64,000 nucleotides of DNA, from NCBI RefSeq assembly GCF_007833795.1, contig NZ_CP032702.1, forward strand, positions 1,426,001 through 1,490,000. Direction: 5' to 3'. Origin of the DNA: Candidatus Pantoea soli. Its GTDB lineage: Bacteria > Pseudomonadota > Gammaproteobacteria > Enterobacterales > Enterobacteriaceae. The notes beneath the pieces are model-generated. The model saw nothing but the letters and a program-made list of their open reading frames with translations, was not told the DNA's origin and did not search any database. Below are positions 36,256-46,764 of this stretch, piece after piece; positions within the stretch are counted from its first letter, which is position 1; each line of letters opens with the position of its first letter. The position numbers and the translations under genes are program-made.

Positions 36256-37302
36256 TTATTCTTTGATGCGCCAGTTCAGGGTTTCGCCTGCCAGGAACGG
36301 CACCAGCGTGTCATCCGCTACGGCGACCGTGTCTGGCACGGTCCACGCCTCACGCACCAGCGTCAGCGTTCCCTCATTCAATGGCAGGCCATAGAAGTTC
36401 GGGCCGTTCTCAGAGCAGAAGGCTTCAAAATGCGCCAGCGCATCCAGCTCCTCAAACACGCTCAGGTAAGCCGGCAGCGAGGTGGGGGCGTTGAACACGC
36501 CGGCACAGCCACAGCTGGCTTCTTTCAGATGACGCAGGTGTGGCGCGGTGTCGGTGCCAAGGAAGACGCGGGGATGTCCGCTGGCAACCAGCTTGCGCAG
36601 CGCCTCCTGGTGCACATTGCGTTTCAGAATCGGCAGGCAGTAGAGATGCGGACGCACGCCGCCCACCAGCATATGGTTGCGGTTAAACATCAGGTGCTGC
36701 GGGGTGATCGTGGCCGCGAGCAAATCATTGCCTTCGGCCACGTAGGCAGCCGCTTCGCGCGTCGTGATGTGCTCCATGACCACTTTCAGCGCAGGGAATT
36801 GCTGGCGCAGCGGATGCAGAACGGTCTCAATAAAGCGCGCTTCACGATCAAAAATATCCACGTGTGCGTCCGTTACCTCACCGTGTACCAGCATCGGCAT
36901 ACCTATCTGCTGCATGCGCTCCAGCACGGGCGCGATAGCGGCAATGCTGGTGACGCCGTGGCTGGAGTTGGTCGTGGCATGCGCCGGGTAGAGTTTGGCG
37001 GCGGTAAAAATGCCGTCGCGGTAGCCACGCGCCACTTCCTCCGGGTCCAGCGAATCCGTCAGATAGCAGGTCATCAGCGGCGTGAAGCGGTGGGCAGCGG
37101 GCAGGGCCGCAAGAATGCGTTCGCGATAAGCCACGGCGGCTTCCACACTGGTGACCGGCGGAACCAGATTAGGCATCACAATCGCCCGTCCGTTGACGGC
37201 GCTGGTATAGGGCAGCACCGCGTTAAGCATGGCGCCATCGCGCAGATGGATATGCCAGTCGTCAGGGCGGCGGATGGTTATTTGCTGAGGTTGGGCTGTC
37301 AT
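36256..37302 (-). CDS. pyrC: Dihydroorotase
   Basis: A 348-residue zinc amidohydrolase that closes carbamoyl-aspartate to dihydroorotate, step three of pyrimidine synthesis. The metal-binding HIHLRDG is near residue 17; the carbamylated lysine region is [20 protein letters not shown]; further ligands are in HGEVTD and MEHITT. The end DTAPH holds the catalytic Asp. ATG 37302 with GGAG upstream. A PurR box and a pyrimidine-responsive leader lie upstream. Confidence 0.97.
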   Translation of the reverse strand: MTAQPQQITIRRPDDWHIHLRDGAMLNAVLPYTSAVNGRAIVMPNLVPPVTSVEAAVAYRERILAALPAAHRFTPLMTCYLTDSLDPEEVARGYRDGIFTAAKLYPAHATTNSSHGVTSIAAIAPVLERMQQIGMPMLVHGEVTDAHVDIFDREARFIETVLHPLRQQFPALKVVMEHITTREAAAYVAEGNDLLAATITPQHLMFNRNHMLVGGVRPHLYCLPILKRNVHQEALRKLVASGHPRVFLGTDTAPHLRHLKEASCGCAGVFNAPTSLPAYLSVFEELDALAHFEAFCSENGPNFYGLPLNEGTLTLVREAWTVPDTVAVADDTLVPFLAGETLNWRIKE

Positions 37303-37310
37303 TCAGGGGG

Positions 37311-37386
37311 CTCCGGCTGAGAATTAAAACGAAATGGCGTGTTCAGGCCGGGGAGTAATCATAAGCGGCGAAGCAACCGTTTGCAC
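37311..37386 (-). promoter_or_regulatory. pyrC promoter, PurR operator and leader
   Basis: On the minus strand a TATGAT -10 (37358-37363) lies 17 bases from a -35 region covered by AAGCAACCGTTTGCAC (37371-37386), a near-consensus PurR box. The transcript should begin around CTCCCCGGCC (37346-37355). That 5' end can pair with the ribosome-site segment GCCGGAG (37311-37317), matching the known CTP-controlled start-site switch of [15 protein letters not shown] pyrC. Confidence 0.72.
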
Positions 37387-37496
37387 GGGATTTTATTGTC
37401 AGCCCGGGCCTGGCGGAGAGAAGCGCACAGGAATGCAGCAAAAGCAGGGGAAAGTGCATGCGCAGACCAGGAGGCGGTCTGCGCTGCAGGCATCGC

Positions 37497-38060
37497 TTAA
37501 TCGGTAAAGGGAATGACCAGTTCGCCGGGCTTCACTTCCAGGCCTTTTGCCAGCTTTTTCGCCAGCGCTTCCGCTTTGCTGCGGTCGCTGCTCAGCACGT
37601 AAGCGGGTTGCTCGCTGAAATAGCGTTTCAGCGATTCATTCAGATAAGGCGTCAGGGTTTTCATGATGGTAGCCATTTTATCGGGCTGAACCTGCGCGTC
37701 GGTGATCTCCAGATCCTGCAGATATATTGCGCCCTGCTGCACGTTATACACCGGCTGCGCTTTCATTTTCAGCTGCATGTCGGCCTGCTGCGGACCAAAC
37801 AGCGAACTGACGTTGATATGGGCTTTTCCACTGAGGGTCACTTTACCCGGCTCTTCACGTCCAATCTGGCTGCTCAGTTCGCTCAGCACAATATGGGCAT
37901 TCACCAGGCCGGCCACGCCAAGGTCTTTTTCGTAATTGTTGCGCTTCTGCAGCGCCTGATTCACTTCCTGCTCGCTGATAGTGTATTGGGTTAACTGATT
38001 ACAGCCGCTTAGCAGCACGGCAAAAAACAGGGCAGTCAGCCCGATAACAGCCTTTTTCAT
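37497..38060 (-). CDS. yceB: YceB-family lipoprotein (DUF1439)
   Basis: A 187-residue lipoprotein: lipobox LSGC with Cys20, then NQLTQYTISEQEVNQALQKR typical of YceB, and an alpha/beta domain related to lipid-binding tubular folds. In E. coli, yceB also lies between pyrC and grxB. Likely anchored in the outer membrane. No enzyme activity is suggested. Confidence 0.94.
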   Translation of the reverse strand: MKKAVIGLTALFFAVLLSGCNQLTQYTISEQEVNQALQKRNNYEKDLGVAGLVNAHIVLSELSSQIGREEPGKVTLSGKAHINVSSLFGPQQADMQLKMKAQPVYNVQQGAIYLQDLEITDAQVQPDKMATIMKTLTPYLNESLKRYFSEQPAYVLSSDRSKAEALAKKLAKGLEVKPGELVIPFTD

Positions 38061-38175
38061 AATGTCTTCATCCTGAACGATACGGCAAAACAGCCTAAAG
38101 CCTGCCTGATTCAGGAGCGGGTGTCACCAGGAGGGAGATGAGAAACGCACGGCGCGCTTCTCATCGGGGGAAGTG

Positions 38176-38823
38176 TTAAGCCGCTAAGGAGGAGAGCAGA
38201 TTAACCTGCGTCTGCTTGGCCATGTTGTCGCGGTAATCGGCCACGCGGGCTGGCCACTCAATGCCGGCAACCAGCGTCAGTGAACGCAGCAGCGGGAACA
38301 GATGAATGTCATCCTCGGACAGCTCGCCATTTACCGCGTTGGGTTTGACGATCAGTTTATCAAGCTGGCGCAAATCGCCGCTGATGTTCTTGATCCATCC
38401 CGGCGCGTGTTTGTGCAGCTCTGCAAAATCGCCGATGCTGGCCTGCTTCTTCTCGCGGAAATAGTTGCGCGCCTCCGGCGTGGCGAACTCGGCGAATGAC
38501 GCCTCGGCAATGCGCGGAATCAGCAGCTTGTTAACGTAGCTGTTGACGTGGCGCAGCCAGTCGCTGATGGCCGGATTGGTTTTCCCGGTCAAGAGTGGCT
38601 CGCGATCCTGATTATCCACCAGGCGCACAATATCCATGCTCTCCGCCATCGCGCTGCCATCCTGCTTCTGCAGAACAGGCGCTATTTTCTGGCCCACCAG
38701 TTTTTTCGGGGTATCTTCATCGTCATTCAGCATGACCACCAGTTCTACCGGCAGGTTTTTCAGGCCAAAAATCATGCGTGCTTTCACGCAGAAAGGGCAG
38801 TGCTCGTAGATATAGAGTTTCAT
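38176..38823 (-). CDS. grxB: Glutaredoxin 2
   Basis: A 215-residue glutathione-S-transferase-like glutaredoxin. The redox motif is CPFC at residues 9-12 in MKLYIYEHCPFCVKARMIFG (E. coli has CPYC). The glutathione-contact segments PVLQKQDGSAMAESMDIV and the helical C-terminal GST-like domain are complete. It reduces protein disulfides with glutathione in the cytoplasm. Length matches E. coli Grx2 (215). Confidence 0.96.
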   Translation of the reverse strand: MKLYIYEHCPFCVKARMIFGLKNLPVELVVMLNDDEDTPKKLVGQKIAPVLQKQDGSAMAESMDIVRLVDNQDREPLLTGKTNPAISDWLRHVNSYVNKLLIPRIAEASFAEFATPEARNYFREKKQASIGDFAELHKHAPGWIKNISGDLRQLDKLIVKPNAVNGELSEDDIHLFPLLRSLTLVAGIEWPARVADYRDNMAKQTQVNLLSSLAA

Positions 38824-38915
38824 CCCGTTTCTTCTCCTCGGGTTCTCAGGGTGACGGGGGTCACCCTTTTTCCGGACGTGCGGGAAGTATGGAAGAGATC
38901 ACCTGAACCGGCAAA

Positions 38916-40118
38916 CTAGCTGCTGAAAATCACCGGGGCCACCGGGCGCGGCTGGAACTGCCACCACAGCGCGCCGAGCGTCACCACGCCCACGCTGCTC
39001 AGCAGCATCCACGGCAGCTCTGGCAGGGCCAGCTGCTGGCCGAGGTCAAACATCCAGCCGCCTCCCGAGTAGCCAATTAAACCGCCAATCGCCAGCCCCA
39101 GCCGGCTGAAGCCCATATAGCTGCCGCGCGCGCGGGCGCTGGCCAGAGAGGCGCTAAGGGTTTCGCGCGCCGGCTCGGCAATAATGGAACCGAAATAAAA
39201 CAGCGCGATCAGCACAAACAGCGCCGGCAGCGACGTCGTCATCCCCACCGGCAGCAGGCTGAAGGTCATCAGCGCCAGCCCGGCCATCAGCCGCGTTTCC
39301 AGCCGGAAGCGTTTTTCGCTCCAGCGCGCCAGCGGATAAAGCAGGGTAAGCGACAGCAGGGCCTCAATCGCGTACATCCATTTTACCGCGGCCGGGGCAC
39401 CGGCCACCTGATTGACCATTACCGGCAGCATCAGCATCACCTGCACCGCCAGGATGTAGTAACCGGTAAGTGTGAAAACGTACCGGCGGAAACGTTTATC
39501 ACGCCATACGCGCTGCAGGCCATCCCGCATTGCGATGCGTTCGGTCGACAGCCGCCAGGCCGGTAACCACAGGGCATTAAACAGCGCCGCGCCAACAAAT
39601 ACCGCCGCACCTGTCCAGCACACCAGGCGAAAATCCCACGTCAGCAGCCAGCTGCCGATCAGCGCCCCCAGCACCGCACCGGCGCTGTCCTGCATCATCA
39701 GCAGGGAAAAGAAACGGCCCCGTTCACGCGCCCGCACCAGTTTCACCACCAGCGCGCTGCGCGGCGGATCAAACAGCGTGCCGCCCAGCCCTGACAGCAC
39801 GCAGGCAAGCCAGAGCAGCCAGGGTTCATGCGCCAGCGCCATACCGGCAAAGCCGCCGGCGCGCAGCAGCATGCCGGTAACAATCAGCGGCCGGGCGCCA
39901 AAGCGGTCCGCGATGGCACCGCCAAAAATACCCAAACCCTGCTGGGTAAGCTGACGCAGGCCGAGCGCAATGCCCACCAGCAGCGCGGCCCAGCCAAGCT
40001 GCTCTACGAAGTGGATGGAGATCAGGGGAAAGACCACAAAGAACCCCAGCACCACCAGCATGTTATCGATTAACAGAAACGTTTTTCCAAGGCGACGTGC
40101 CCGCGCAACCCGTGACAT
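38916..40118 (-). CDS. mdtH: MFS multidrug transporter MdtH
   Basis: A 400-residue, 12-helix major-facilitator exporter. It has the motif [20 protein letters not shown] and [10 protein letters not shown] between helices 2 and 3 (motif A), and matches E. coli MdtH (402 residues) across its length ([20 protein letters not shown]). E. coli MdtH affects resistance to quinolones when overproduced. Gene order grxB-mdtH-rimJ is conserved. Confidence 0.94.
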   Translation of the reverse strand: MSRVARARRLGKTFLLIDNMLVVLGFFVVFPLISIHFVEQLGWAALLVGIALGLRQLTQQGLGIFGGAIADRFGARPLIVTGMLLRAGGFAGMALAHEPWLLWLACVLSGLGGTLFDPPRSALVVKLVRARERGRFFSLLMMQDSAGAVLGALIGSWLLTWDFRLVCWTGAAVFVGAALFNALWLPAWRLSTERIAMRDGLQRVWRDKRFRRYVFTLTGYYILAVQVMLMLPVMVNQVAGAPAAVKWMYAIEALLSLTLLYPLARWSEKRFRLETRLMAGLALMTFSLLPVGMTTSLPALFVLIALFYFGSIIAEPARETLSASLASARARGSYMGFSRLGLAIGGLIGYSGGGWMFDLGQQLALPELPWMLLSSVGVVTLGALWWQFQPRPVAPVIFSS

Positions 40119-40361
40119 GCGGCATCCTGAACAGAAGGGAGAGAAAAGCGACCAGTGGGTCCATTCTCTGTTCGCGGCTGGAGAAAAAATAGCCTTTTCA
40201 GGATGATATTTTTTTATCCAGGCTGAAGAGAAATTAATCCCGATTCGGAATCAATTCCGGCCGGTGATGCGCGACGTTTTACCGCAGCCGGGGGGGCGGT
40301 TATAGTGAGAGTATCGCCGCTGGCGTACATCTTTCTTTCGTTATGGATTTCAGGAGTCATG

Positions 40362-40949
40362 ATGTTTGGCTATCGCTCTGCCGGCCCGCGCGTGCGGCTG
40401 ACTACCGATCGTCTGGTTGTCCGTTTAGTACACGAACGTGATGCCTGGCGACTGGCAGATTACTACGCTGAGAACCGCGCCTTTTTAAAACCCTGGGAGC
40501 CGGTCCGCGATGACAGCCACTGCTACCCCTCCGGCTGGCAGGCGCGGCTGGGGCTTATCGCTGACATGCATAAGCAGGGCACCGCCTTTTATTTTGTGCT
40601 GATGGACCCGGAAGAGCAGGCAGTCCGCGGCGTCGCTAACTTCAGTAATGTACTGCGCGGCTCGTTTCACGCCTGCTATCTCGGCTATTCGCTCGGCGAA
40701 AAATGGCAGGGGCAGGGCATGATGTTTGAAGCGCTGCAGAGCGCCATTCGCTATATGCAGCGCCAGCAGCGTATCCACCGCATTATGGCGAATTACATGC
40801 CACACAATCAGCGCAGTGGCGATCTGCTGGCGCGCCTCGGCTTTGAAAAAGAGGGGTACGCCAAAGATTACCTGCTGATTGACGGGCGCTGGCAGGATCA
40901 CGTCCTGACCGCGCTCACCTGGCGTGAATGGACCCCGGACCGTCGTTAA
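40362..40949 (+). CDS. rimJ: Ribosomal-protein-alanine N-acetyltransferase RimJ
   Basis: A 195-residue GNAT-fold enzyme that acetylates the N-terminus of ribosomal protein S5. The start was placed at the second of two tandem ATGs because AGGAG is 5 bases upstream and the family begins MFGYRS. Conserved segments: [60 protein letters not shown] (acetyl-CoA loop) and [20 protein letters not shown]. It begins the rimJ-yceH-yceM group. Confidence 0.96.
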   Translation: MFGYRSAGPRVRLTTDRLVVRLVHERDAWRLADYYAENRAFLKPWEPVRDDSHCYPSGWQARLGLIADMHKQGTAFYFVLMDPEEQAVRGVANFSNVLRGSFHACYLGYSLGEKWQGQGMMFEALQSAIRYMQRQQRIHRIMANYMPHNQRSGDLLARLGFEKEGYAKDYLLIDGRWQDHVLTALTWREWTPDRR

Positions 40950-40971
40950 TCATAAGCATAAGGAAAATCGC

Positions 40972-41613
40972 ATGAAGATGGCTTTGCCGGCGCAGGCGCT
41001 GCGCGTGCTGGGCTGCCTGCTGGAGAAGCAGGTCACTACCCCCGAACAGTATCCGCTCTCGCTTAATGGCGTCGTGACCGCCTGTAATCAGAAATCGAAC
41101 CGCGAACCGGTGATGGACCTGAGCGAAAGCGAGGTGCAGGCGCAGCTGGATGCGCTGGTGCAAAAGCATCTGGTGACGGCAAACAGCGGCTTTGGTCAGC
41201 GCGTCAGTAAATATGAGCAGCGTTTTTGCAACTCCGCTTTCGGCAATCTGCAGCTTAATCCGGCTGAAGTGGCGGTGCTGACGTTGCTGTTTTTACGCGG
41301 TGCGCAAACGCCCGGCGAACTGCGCACCCGCAGCGGGCGGCTGCATGCGTTTCGCGACATGGCGGAGGTTGAGCAGACGCTGGAGGGGCTGATGACACGC
41401 GCAGACGGGCCGATGGTGGTGCGGCTGGCGCGTGAGCCGGGCAGACGTGAAAGCCGCTTTATGCACCTGTTTGGCGGGGCGGTGGCAGACGCGCCGGCAG
41501 CGGCAGAAGCGCAGCCCGATCGCGACGATCTGGCCGCGCGCGTGGCGCAGCTGGAGCAGCGCGTCGCGGCGCTGCAGGATCAGCTCGATCAGCTGCTGCA
41601 GCAGGAGGCCTGA
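40972..41613 (+). CDS. yceH: YceH-family protein (DUF480)
   Basis: A 213-residue protein with two winged-helix-like domains ([40 protein letters not shown]; later [20 protein letters not shown]) and a C-terminal coiled coil ([20 protein letters not shown]). It matches E. coli YceH. Function is unknown. ATG 40972 has AAGGAAAA upstream; the frame opening earlier overlaps rimJ and is not conserved. Downstream yceM starts 1 base after its stop. Confidence 0.93.
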   Translation: MKMALPAQALRVLGCLLEKQVTTPEQYPLSLNGVVTACNQKSNREPVMDLSESEVQAQLDALVQKHLVTANSGFGQRVSKYEQRFCNSAFGNLQLNPAEVAVLTLLFLRGAQTPGELRTRSGRLHAFRDMAEVEQTLEGLMTRADGPMVVRLAREPGRRESRFMHLFGGAVADAPAAAEAQPDRDDLAARVAQLEQRVAALQDQLDQLLQQEA

Positions 41614-41614
41614 C

Positions 41615-42535
41615 ATGACGCTGCGAATTGGTGTAGTGGGACTGGGTGGCATTGCGCAGAAAGCCTGGCTGCCGGTGCTGGCGCAGGCCGCTGACTGGCA
41701 ACTGGCGGGGGCCTTCTCGCCCAATCAGGCGAAAGCCCAGGCGGTGTGTAACAGCTACCGTATTCCCTGTTTCTCCCGGCTGGATACCCTGGCCGCCGCC
41801 TGCGATGCCGTTTTTGTCCACAGCAGCACCGCCAGCCACTATGAGGTAGTGAAGGCGCTGCTGCTGGCAGATAAGGACGTGTGCGTCGATAAACCGCTGG
41901 CGGCCACGCTGCAGCAGGCCGAAGCGCTGGTGACGCTGGCAGAGAAGCGGAAACGCACACTGATGGTGGCCTTTAACCGCCGCTTCGCCCCGCGTTATCA
42001 GCAACTGAAAGGTGAAATGGCGCGTGCGGCCGCGCTGCGCATCGAAAAACATCGCGCGGACAGTGTTGGCCCGCACGACCTGCGCTTTACCCTGCTGGAC
42101 GACTATCTGCACGTGGTGGACACCGCACTGTGGCTGGCAGGCGGCAAACTCACGCGTCAGTCCGGTCATATTGAAACCAATGAACGGGGTGAAATGCTGT
42201 ATGCCGAACATCACTTTTATGCCGGCGCGCTGCAAATCACCACCAGCATGCATCGCCGTGCCGGTACGCAACGTGAAGTGGTCAGCGCGGTATGCGACGG
42301 CGACTATATCCAGATTACTGACATGCGCGAGTGGCAGCAGGAGAACCTGAACGGCCTGCGCAGCGATCCGTCACCGGCCTGGCAGAGCCATCTGACCCAG
42401 CGCGGCTTCAGCGGTGCCGCGCACCATTTTCTGCAGTGCGTGCAAAATCAGACGATGCCTGAAACCAGCGGCGAACAGGCGCTGGCGGCGCAGCGTCTGG
42501 TTGAAAAGCTGTGGCGCGATGCCGAACAGGAATAA
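41615..42535 (+). CDS. yceM: Gfo/Idh/MocA-family oxidoreductase YceM
   Basis: A 306-residue predicted NAD(P)-dependent dehydrogenase. The Rossmann motif is IGVVGLGGIAQKAWLPVL at the N-terminus and the family signature VDKPLAATLQQAEALV follows near residue 90; a second domain holds FNRRFAPRYQ. It is the MviM/YceM protein found beside murJ throughout the enterobacteria. The substrate is unknown. ATG 41615 overlaps closely with the end of yceH, with the ribosome site (AGGAGG) inside yceH. Confidence 0.93.
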   Translation: MTLRIGVVGLGGIAQKAWLPVLAQAADWQLAGAFSPNQAKAQAVCNSYRIPCFSRLDTLAAACDAVFVHSSTASHYEVVKALLLADKDVCVDKPLAATLQQAEALVTLAEKRKRTLMVAFNRRFAPRYQQLKGEMARAAALRIEKHRADSVGPHDLRFTLLDDYLHVVDTALWLAGGKLTRQSGHIETNERGEMLYAEHHFYAGALQITTSMHRRAGTQREVVSAVCDGDYIQITDMREWQQENLNGLRSDPSPAWQSHLTQRGFSGAAHHFLQCVQNQTMPETSGEQALAAQRLVEKLWRDAEQE

Positions 42536-42656
42536 TCCCTTGTAACACTCAATGCTGGTCATTTCCCGCCGCAGCAGTAGACTATCGCCGGACATCGCTG
42601 GATGTCCGCGCTAAGTTGCTCATTTATCCGACACTTTTCAGGATGCGCCACTCACT

Positions 42657-44195
42657 ATGAATTTGCTGAAATCGCTGGCTGCGGTCAGTTCGATGACCCT
42701 GTTTTCCCGCGTACTGGGGTTTGCCCGTGATGCCATCGTGGCACGCGTATTTGGCGCGGGTATGGCCACCGACGCCTTTTTTGTCGCGTTCAAACTGCCC
42801 AACCTGCTGCGGCGTATCTTCGCCGAAGGCGCATTTTCCCAGGCGTTTGTGCCGATTCTGGCCGAATACAAAAGCAAGCAGGGGGAAGAGGCCACCCGGG
42901 TATTTGTGGCGTATGTGTCCGGCCTGCTGACGCTGGTCCTGGCGCTGGTAACGGTGCTGGGCATGGTGGCGGCGCCCTGGGTGATCGTGGTGACCGCGCC
43001 GGGCTTTGCCGATACCGCCGATAAATTTACCCTGACCAGCGCGCTGTTGCGCGTGACCTTCCCCTACATTTTGCTGATTTCGCTGGCCTCGCTGGCCGGT
43101 GCCATCCTCAACACCTGGAACCGCTTCTCGGTGCCGGCTTTCGCCCCCACGCTGCTCAATATCAGCATGATCGGGTTTGCCGTCTTTGCGGCGCCGCACT
43201 TCCATCCGCCGGTGATGGCGCTGGCGTGGGCGGTGGTGGTGGGCGGGCTGCTGCAGCTGGGTTACCAGCTACCGCACCTGAAGAAGATTGGCATGCTGGT
43301 GCTGCCGCGCCTGAATCTGCGCGATGCCGGCGTCTGGCGCGTGATGCGGCAGATGGGCCCGGCGATTCTCGGCGTCTCGGTAAGCCAGATCTCGCTGATC
43401 ATCAACACCATCTTTGCCTCGTTTCTCGTTTCGGGCTCAGTATCCTGGATGTACTATGCCGACCGCCTGATGGAGTTTCCCTCTGGCGTACTGGGTGTGG
43501 CGCTCGGCACCATTCTGCTGCCGTCGCTGGCGAAAAGTTTTGCCAGCGGGAATCACGATGAGTACTCGCGCCTGATGGACTGGGGCCTGCGCCTCTGTTT
43601 TCTGCTGGCGCTGCCGAGCGCGGTTGCGCTGGGTATCCTCTCCGGCCCGCTTACCGTAGCGCTGTTCCAGTATGGCAAATTTACCGCCTTTGATGCGGCA
43701 ATGACCCAGCGTGCGCTGATTGCCTATTCTGTTGGTTTAATGGGCCTGATTGTGGTGAAAGTGCTGGCCCCGGGTTTCTATTCGCGTCAGGACATTAAAA
43801 CGCCGGTGAAAATCGCTATCGTGACGCTGATCATGACTCAGCTGATGAACCTGGCCTTTATCGGCCCGCTGAAGCACGCCGGTCTGTCTCTGTCGATTGG
43901 CCTGGCTGCCTGTCTGAATGCGGCGCTGCTGTTCTGGCAGCTGCGCAAAAAAGCCATCTTTCAGCCGCAGCCTGGCTGGTTCAGCTTCCTGCTGCGTTTA
44001 CTGATCGCGGTGGCGGTGATGGCCGCGGCGCTGGCTGGCATTCTGCAGCTGATGCCAGCGTGGGAAGAGGGACAGATGTGGTGGCGTCTGCTGCGGCTGG
44101 CGGCCGTCTGTGCCATCGGCGGCGGTGCCTACTTCCTGATGCTGGGGCTGATGGGCTTTCGTCCGCGCGACTTTGCCCGCCGCACCGCCGTCTGA
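42657..44195 (+). CDS. murJ: Lipid II flippase MurJ
   Basis: A 512-residue MOP-superfamily flippase with 14 membrane helices that moves lipid II across the inner membrane for peptidoglycan synthesis. The N-terminus [20 protein letters not shown] and segments [20 protein letters not shown] and [11 protein letters not shown] are diagnostic, including the conserved Arg/Asp residues of the central cavity (R18, R24, D39, R52 neighbourhood). It is essential in most enterobacteria and is intact here. Confidence 0.97.
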   Translation: MNLLKSLAAVSSMTLFSRVLGFARDAIVARVFGAGMATDAFFVAFKLPNLLRRIFAEGAFSQAFVPILAEYKSKQGEEATRVFVAYVSGLLTLVLALVTVLGMVAAPWVIVVTAPGFADTADKFTLTSALLRVTFPYILLISLASLAGAILNTWNRFSVPAFAPTLLNISMIGFAVFAAPHFHPPVMALAWAVVVGGLLQLGYQLPHLKKIGMLVLPRLNLRDAGVWRVMRQMGPAILGVSVSQISLIINTIFASFLVSGSVSWMYYADRLMEFPSGVLGVALGTILLPSLAKSFASGNHDEYSRLMDWGLRLCFLLALPSAVALGILSGPLTVALFQYGKFTAFDAAMTQRALIAYSVGLMGLIVVKVLAPGFYSRQDIKTPVKIAIVTLIMTQLMNLAFIGPLKHAGLSLSIGLAACLNAALLFWQLRKKAIFQPQPGWFSFLLRLLIAVAVMAAALAGILQLMPAWEEGQMWWRLLRLAAVCAIGGGAYFLMLGLMGFRPRDFARRTAV

Positions 44196-44269
44196 CCGGC
44201 GGTGTCTGAGCACAAACGCAAAAAGGCCGCCATCAACGATGGCAGCCTGCAGGCGCGGTAGCCGGCGGT

Positions 44270-44710
44270 TCAGGCCTTACGGCTGAGCGTCGCCTGTCCC
44301 AGACCGCGGCCATCGGGGCCGTAAAAAGCCTGGGTCTGATGCGGTTTCAGCACGGCCAGTGCGTCCTGGGTAAAGCTGATCTGATGCTGCAGCAATAAAC
44401 CGTTATGTTTATTCGCCATGCTTAAACGCTGCGTATGCTGCTGAATGCTCGCCCAGCGACGGGCGATATCACTGTGACCACGGTAGGGTGCCTGCACGCC
44501 GAGCGTCTGCCCGGCTTTGCGCCGCATCTCATCCAGATAATTCAGCGTGGCCAGCAGCGCGGTTTTATCTTCGGTGATGCGCTGCAGCAGGCTGCCATTT
44601 ACCTGTGCGGCAGAAAGCTGTTGCTGCTCCTCATCCATCACAATGGTGAGGGAAGCCAGCACATCCTGCATTTTGTCTAACGTGGTCAGCAGATCATTCA
44701 TTGGGATCAT
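44270..44710 (-). CDS. flgN: Flagellar export chaperone FlgN
   Basis: A 146-residue helical chaperone for the hook-filament junction proteins FlgK and FlgL. The central part matches E. coli FlgN ([67 protein letters not shown]). The ATG at 44710 overlaps the flgM stop as ATGA; a second in-frame ATG at 44701 is possible. It shares the flgM promoter. Confidence 0.95.
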   Translation of the reverse strand: MIPMNDLLTTLDKMQDVLASLTIVMDEEQQQLSAAQVNGSLLQRITEDKTALLATLNYLDEMRRKAGQTLGVQAPYRGHSDIARRWASIQQHTQRLSMANKHNGLLLQHQISFTQDALAVLKPHQTQAFYGPDGRGLGQATLSRKA

Positions 44711-45012
44711 TTACCCTCTAAATACGCCCGGGTATCGGCGATCAGCGCATCGGCGATCTTACCGGTATCCATTTTCAGTTCGCCATTACGAATGGCCGTC
44801 TTCAGCTGCTCTACGCGCGCTGTGTTGATATCTTTGCTGCCAGGCTGCATCAGCTGCGCCTGAGCGGTGCTCAACGTTACTTCAGCGCCGCTCTGACGCG
44901 GTGCGCTGGTGGCCGGTGCGCTGTTCTGACGCACTTTGCCGGCATTGTCGTTGTTGTCACGGGTCTGTACAGTGCTCACCGCTTTCAGGGGTTGCGTTCT
45001 GTCGATGCTCAT
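44707..45012 (-). CDS. flgM: Anti-sigma-28 factor FlgM
   Basis: A 101-residue, mostly unfolded inhibitor of the flagellar sigma factor FliA; it is exported through the finished hook-basal body, releasing FliA. The start at 45012 ([25 protein letters not shown] upstream) matches E. coli; the conserved sigma-binding end is [20 protein letters not shown] and [15 protein letters not shown]. Confidence 0.96.
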   Translation of the reverse strand: MSIDRTQPLKAVSTVQTRDNNDNAGKVRQNSAPATSAPRQSGAEVTLSTAQAQLMQPGSKDINTARVEQLKTAIRNGELKMDTGKIADALIADTRAYLEGK

Positions 45013-45085
45013 GGTCTTGCTCCTGTTAGGGTCAGATGGGGTCAACCAACTGAGTCAGCATAGGGTAATCTCTTTGTTGATATCT

Positions 45086-45112
45086 CTATCGGCAGAACAA
45101 CCGCCTTCTTTA
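45086..45112 (-). promoter_or_regulatory. FliA (sigma-28) promoter of flgMN
   Basis: On the minus strand TAAA, then 15 bases, then GCCGATAG: 11 of 12 positions of the class III consensus TAAA-N15-GCCGATAA. It lies just after the flgA stop and about 75 bases before flgM. Confidence 0.88.
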
Positions 45113-45117
45113 ACGCT

Positions 45118-45777
45118 TTATAGCGATATCAGAATATTCCCATCCGCGTCGGCGCGACCGCTGACCACCTGCCCGTTACTCATGCGCACCCGTACCATTT
45201 GTGTCGCCCCGGCGTTGTTCAGCGCGCGTCCTTCGCTGCTGGCATTAAAGCCGTTTCCGCTGGCGATCACCATCACATTTTGTCCGGCTTTCACCCGCCA
45301 CGGCTGACGCAGCATAGTGGCCGTTACCGGTTGACCGGGCGGGATATCGCGCAGGGCGATGGCATCCGCCAGGTTGTCTGTCTCCATCAGCGCACGTGCC
45401 GGCAGCGTATCCAGGCGTCCGGTTTCCAGACGGAAGTCGCTGGCACTGACGCTGGCACCGCGCGCAATCTGCTGATTCGCGACCAGGTATTGTCCGCTGA
45501 CCTGCACCTGTACCTGCAGGTAACGACGCTCCTGACCGCAGTTCGCCGCGATACTCAGGTTGCCCCACTGGCGGCTGTTGCCCGGCAACTGCAGCTGTGG
45601 CGCGTCACATTGTGGCCACTGGGCCTGCGGCGTGCGGAGCACCACCGTCATGCCGACAGCATGCGCGGGGTCGCGCGCCTGGAAAAACTGCGTCAGCTGC
45701 GCGCTGAGGTCAGCGGCATAGCCGGGCGTGACAAGCACCAGCCACAGCGTGGTCAGCAAGAAAGAACATCTGCGCAT
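45118..45777 (-). CDS. flgA: Flagellar P-ring assembly chaperone FlgA
   Basis: A 219-residue periplasmic protein needed for FlgI P-ring formation. The signal peptide [20 protein letters not shown], then A-ADLSAQL, was chosen with the AGGAGG ribosome site; the longer frame has none. The C-terminal SAF-type domain is clear: [40 protein letters not shown]. It is divergent from flgB. Confidence 0.95.
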   Translation of the reverse strand: MRRCSFLLTTLWLVLVTPGYAADLSAQLTQFFQARDPAHAVGMTVVLRTPQAQWPQCDAPQLQLPGNSRQWGNLSIAANCGQERRYLQVQVQVSGQYLVANQQIARGASVSASDFRLETGRLDTLPARALMETDNLADAIALRDIPPGQPVTATMLRQPWRVKAGQNVMVIASGNGFNASSEGRALNNAGATQMVRVRMSNGQVVSGRADADGNILISL

Positions 45778-45931
45778 GAACGCCTCCTGTCGGGAAGATG
45801 ACACTGAGTGTACCCGCTGCAAAAAAAATTCAAGGTCAAAAATAGCTGCGATTTTTGCTGTTATTCAGACGATGGCTCTTGCTTTTGTCCGCTTAAGCTG
45901 TCAGCTCAAAATTCTCATTCGCGGAGGAAGC

Positions 45932-46345
45932 ATGCTCGACAAACTCGATGCCGCGCTGCGATTTGGTACTGAAGCGTTAAATTTGCGGGCTCAGCGTCAG
46001 GAAATCCTGGCGTCTAACATTGCCAACGCCGACACCCCTGGCTATCAAGCCCGGGATATCGACTTTGCCAGCCAGCTGAGCAAAGTGATGCAGAACGGCC
46101 GCGCTGCGGGCAATAGCCTGGCACTTAACGTGACATCAGCGCGCCACATTGAAGCGCAAACCAATTCACAGCCGTCGCTGGATCTGCTGTACCGCATTCC
46201 CGATCAGCCTGCCGCGGATGGAAACACCGTGGATATGGATCGCGAACGTACGCAGTTTGCAGATAACAGCCTGAAATACCAAACCGATCTCACCCTCATC
46301 AGTAGCCAGATCAAGGGCATGATGAGCGTGCTGCAGGGGCAATAA
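45932..46345 (+). CDS. flgB: Flagellar basal-body rod protein FlgB
   Basis: A 137-residue proximal-rod protein. ATG 45932 has GGAGG upstream; the rod-family signature [20 protein letters not shown] lies near residue 30, and the C-terminus ([19 protein letters not shown]) is the usual helix. First gene of a nine-gene operon, flgBCDEFGHIJ. Confidence 0.97.
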   Translation: MLDKLDAALRFGTEALNLRAQRQEILASNIANADTPGYQARDIDFASQLSKVMQNGRAAGNSLALNVTSARHIEAQTNSQPSLDLLYRIPDQPAADGNTVDMDRERTQFADNSLKYQTDLTLISSQIKGMMSVLQGQ

Positions 46346-46347
46346 CC

Positions 46348-46752
46348 ATGGCATTGCTGAATATTTTCAACATCGCCGGATCGGCGATGACCGCGCAGTC
46401 ACAGCGCCTTAACGTCAGCGCCAGTAACCTCGCTAACGCCGACAGCGTGACCGGCCCGGACGGCCAGCCTTACGTAGCAAAACAGGTCATTTTCCAGACC
46501 GATGCCGCGCAGGGTGCCGCAACCGGTGGCGTCAAAGTGGCTGGCGTGGTTAACGATCCGACACCGGCCAAACTGGTGTATGACCCGGGTAACCCGATGG
46601 CTGACCAGAAAGGTTACGTCAAGATGCCCAACGTGGACGTCGTGGCGGAAACCGTCAACACCATGTCCGCTTCACGCAGCTATCAGGCCAACGTGGAAGT
46701 GCTGAACACGGTGAAGTCGATGATGATGAAAACCCTCACGCTGGGTCAGTAA
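46348..46752 (+). CDS. flgC: Flagellar basal-body rod protein FlgC
   Basis: A 134-residue rod protein starting 2 bases after flg[21 protein letters not shown] near the N-terminus is the rod motif, and the C-terminal [20 protein letters not shown] is the second signature helix. Part of the flgB operon. Confidence 0.97.
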   Translation: MALLNIFNIAGSAMTAQSQRLNVSASNLANADSVTGPDGQPYVAKQVIFQTDAAQGAATGGVKVAGVVNDPTPAKLVYDPGNPMADQKGYVKMPNVDVVAETVNTMSASRSYQANVEVLNTVKSMMMKTLTLGQ

Positions 46753-46764
46753 CGGAGAAATACC

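Noticed and set aside
36217..37320. 367-codon plus-strand frame opposite pyrC
   Set aside because: pyrC is certain, with metal ligands and regulatory sites on the minus strand.
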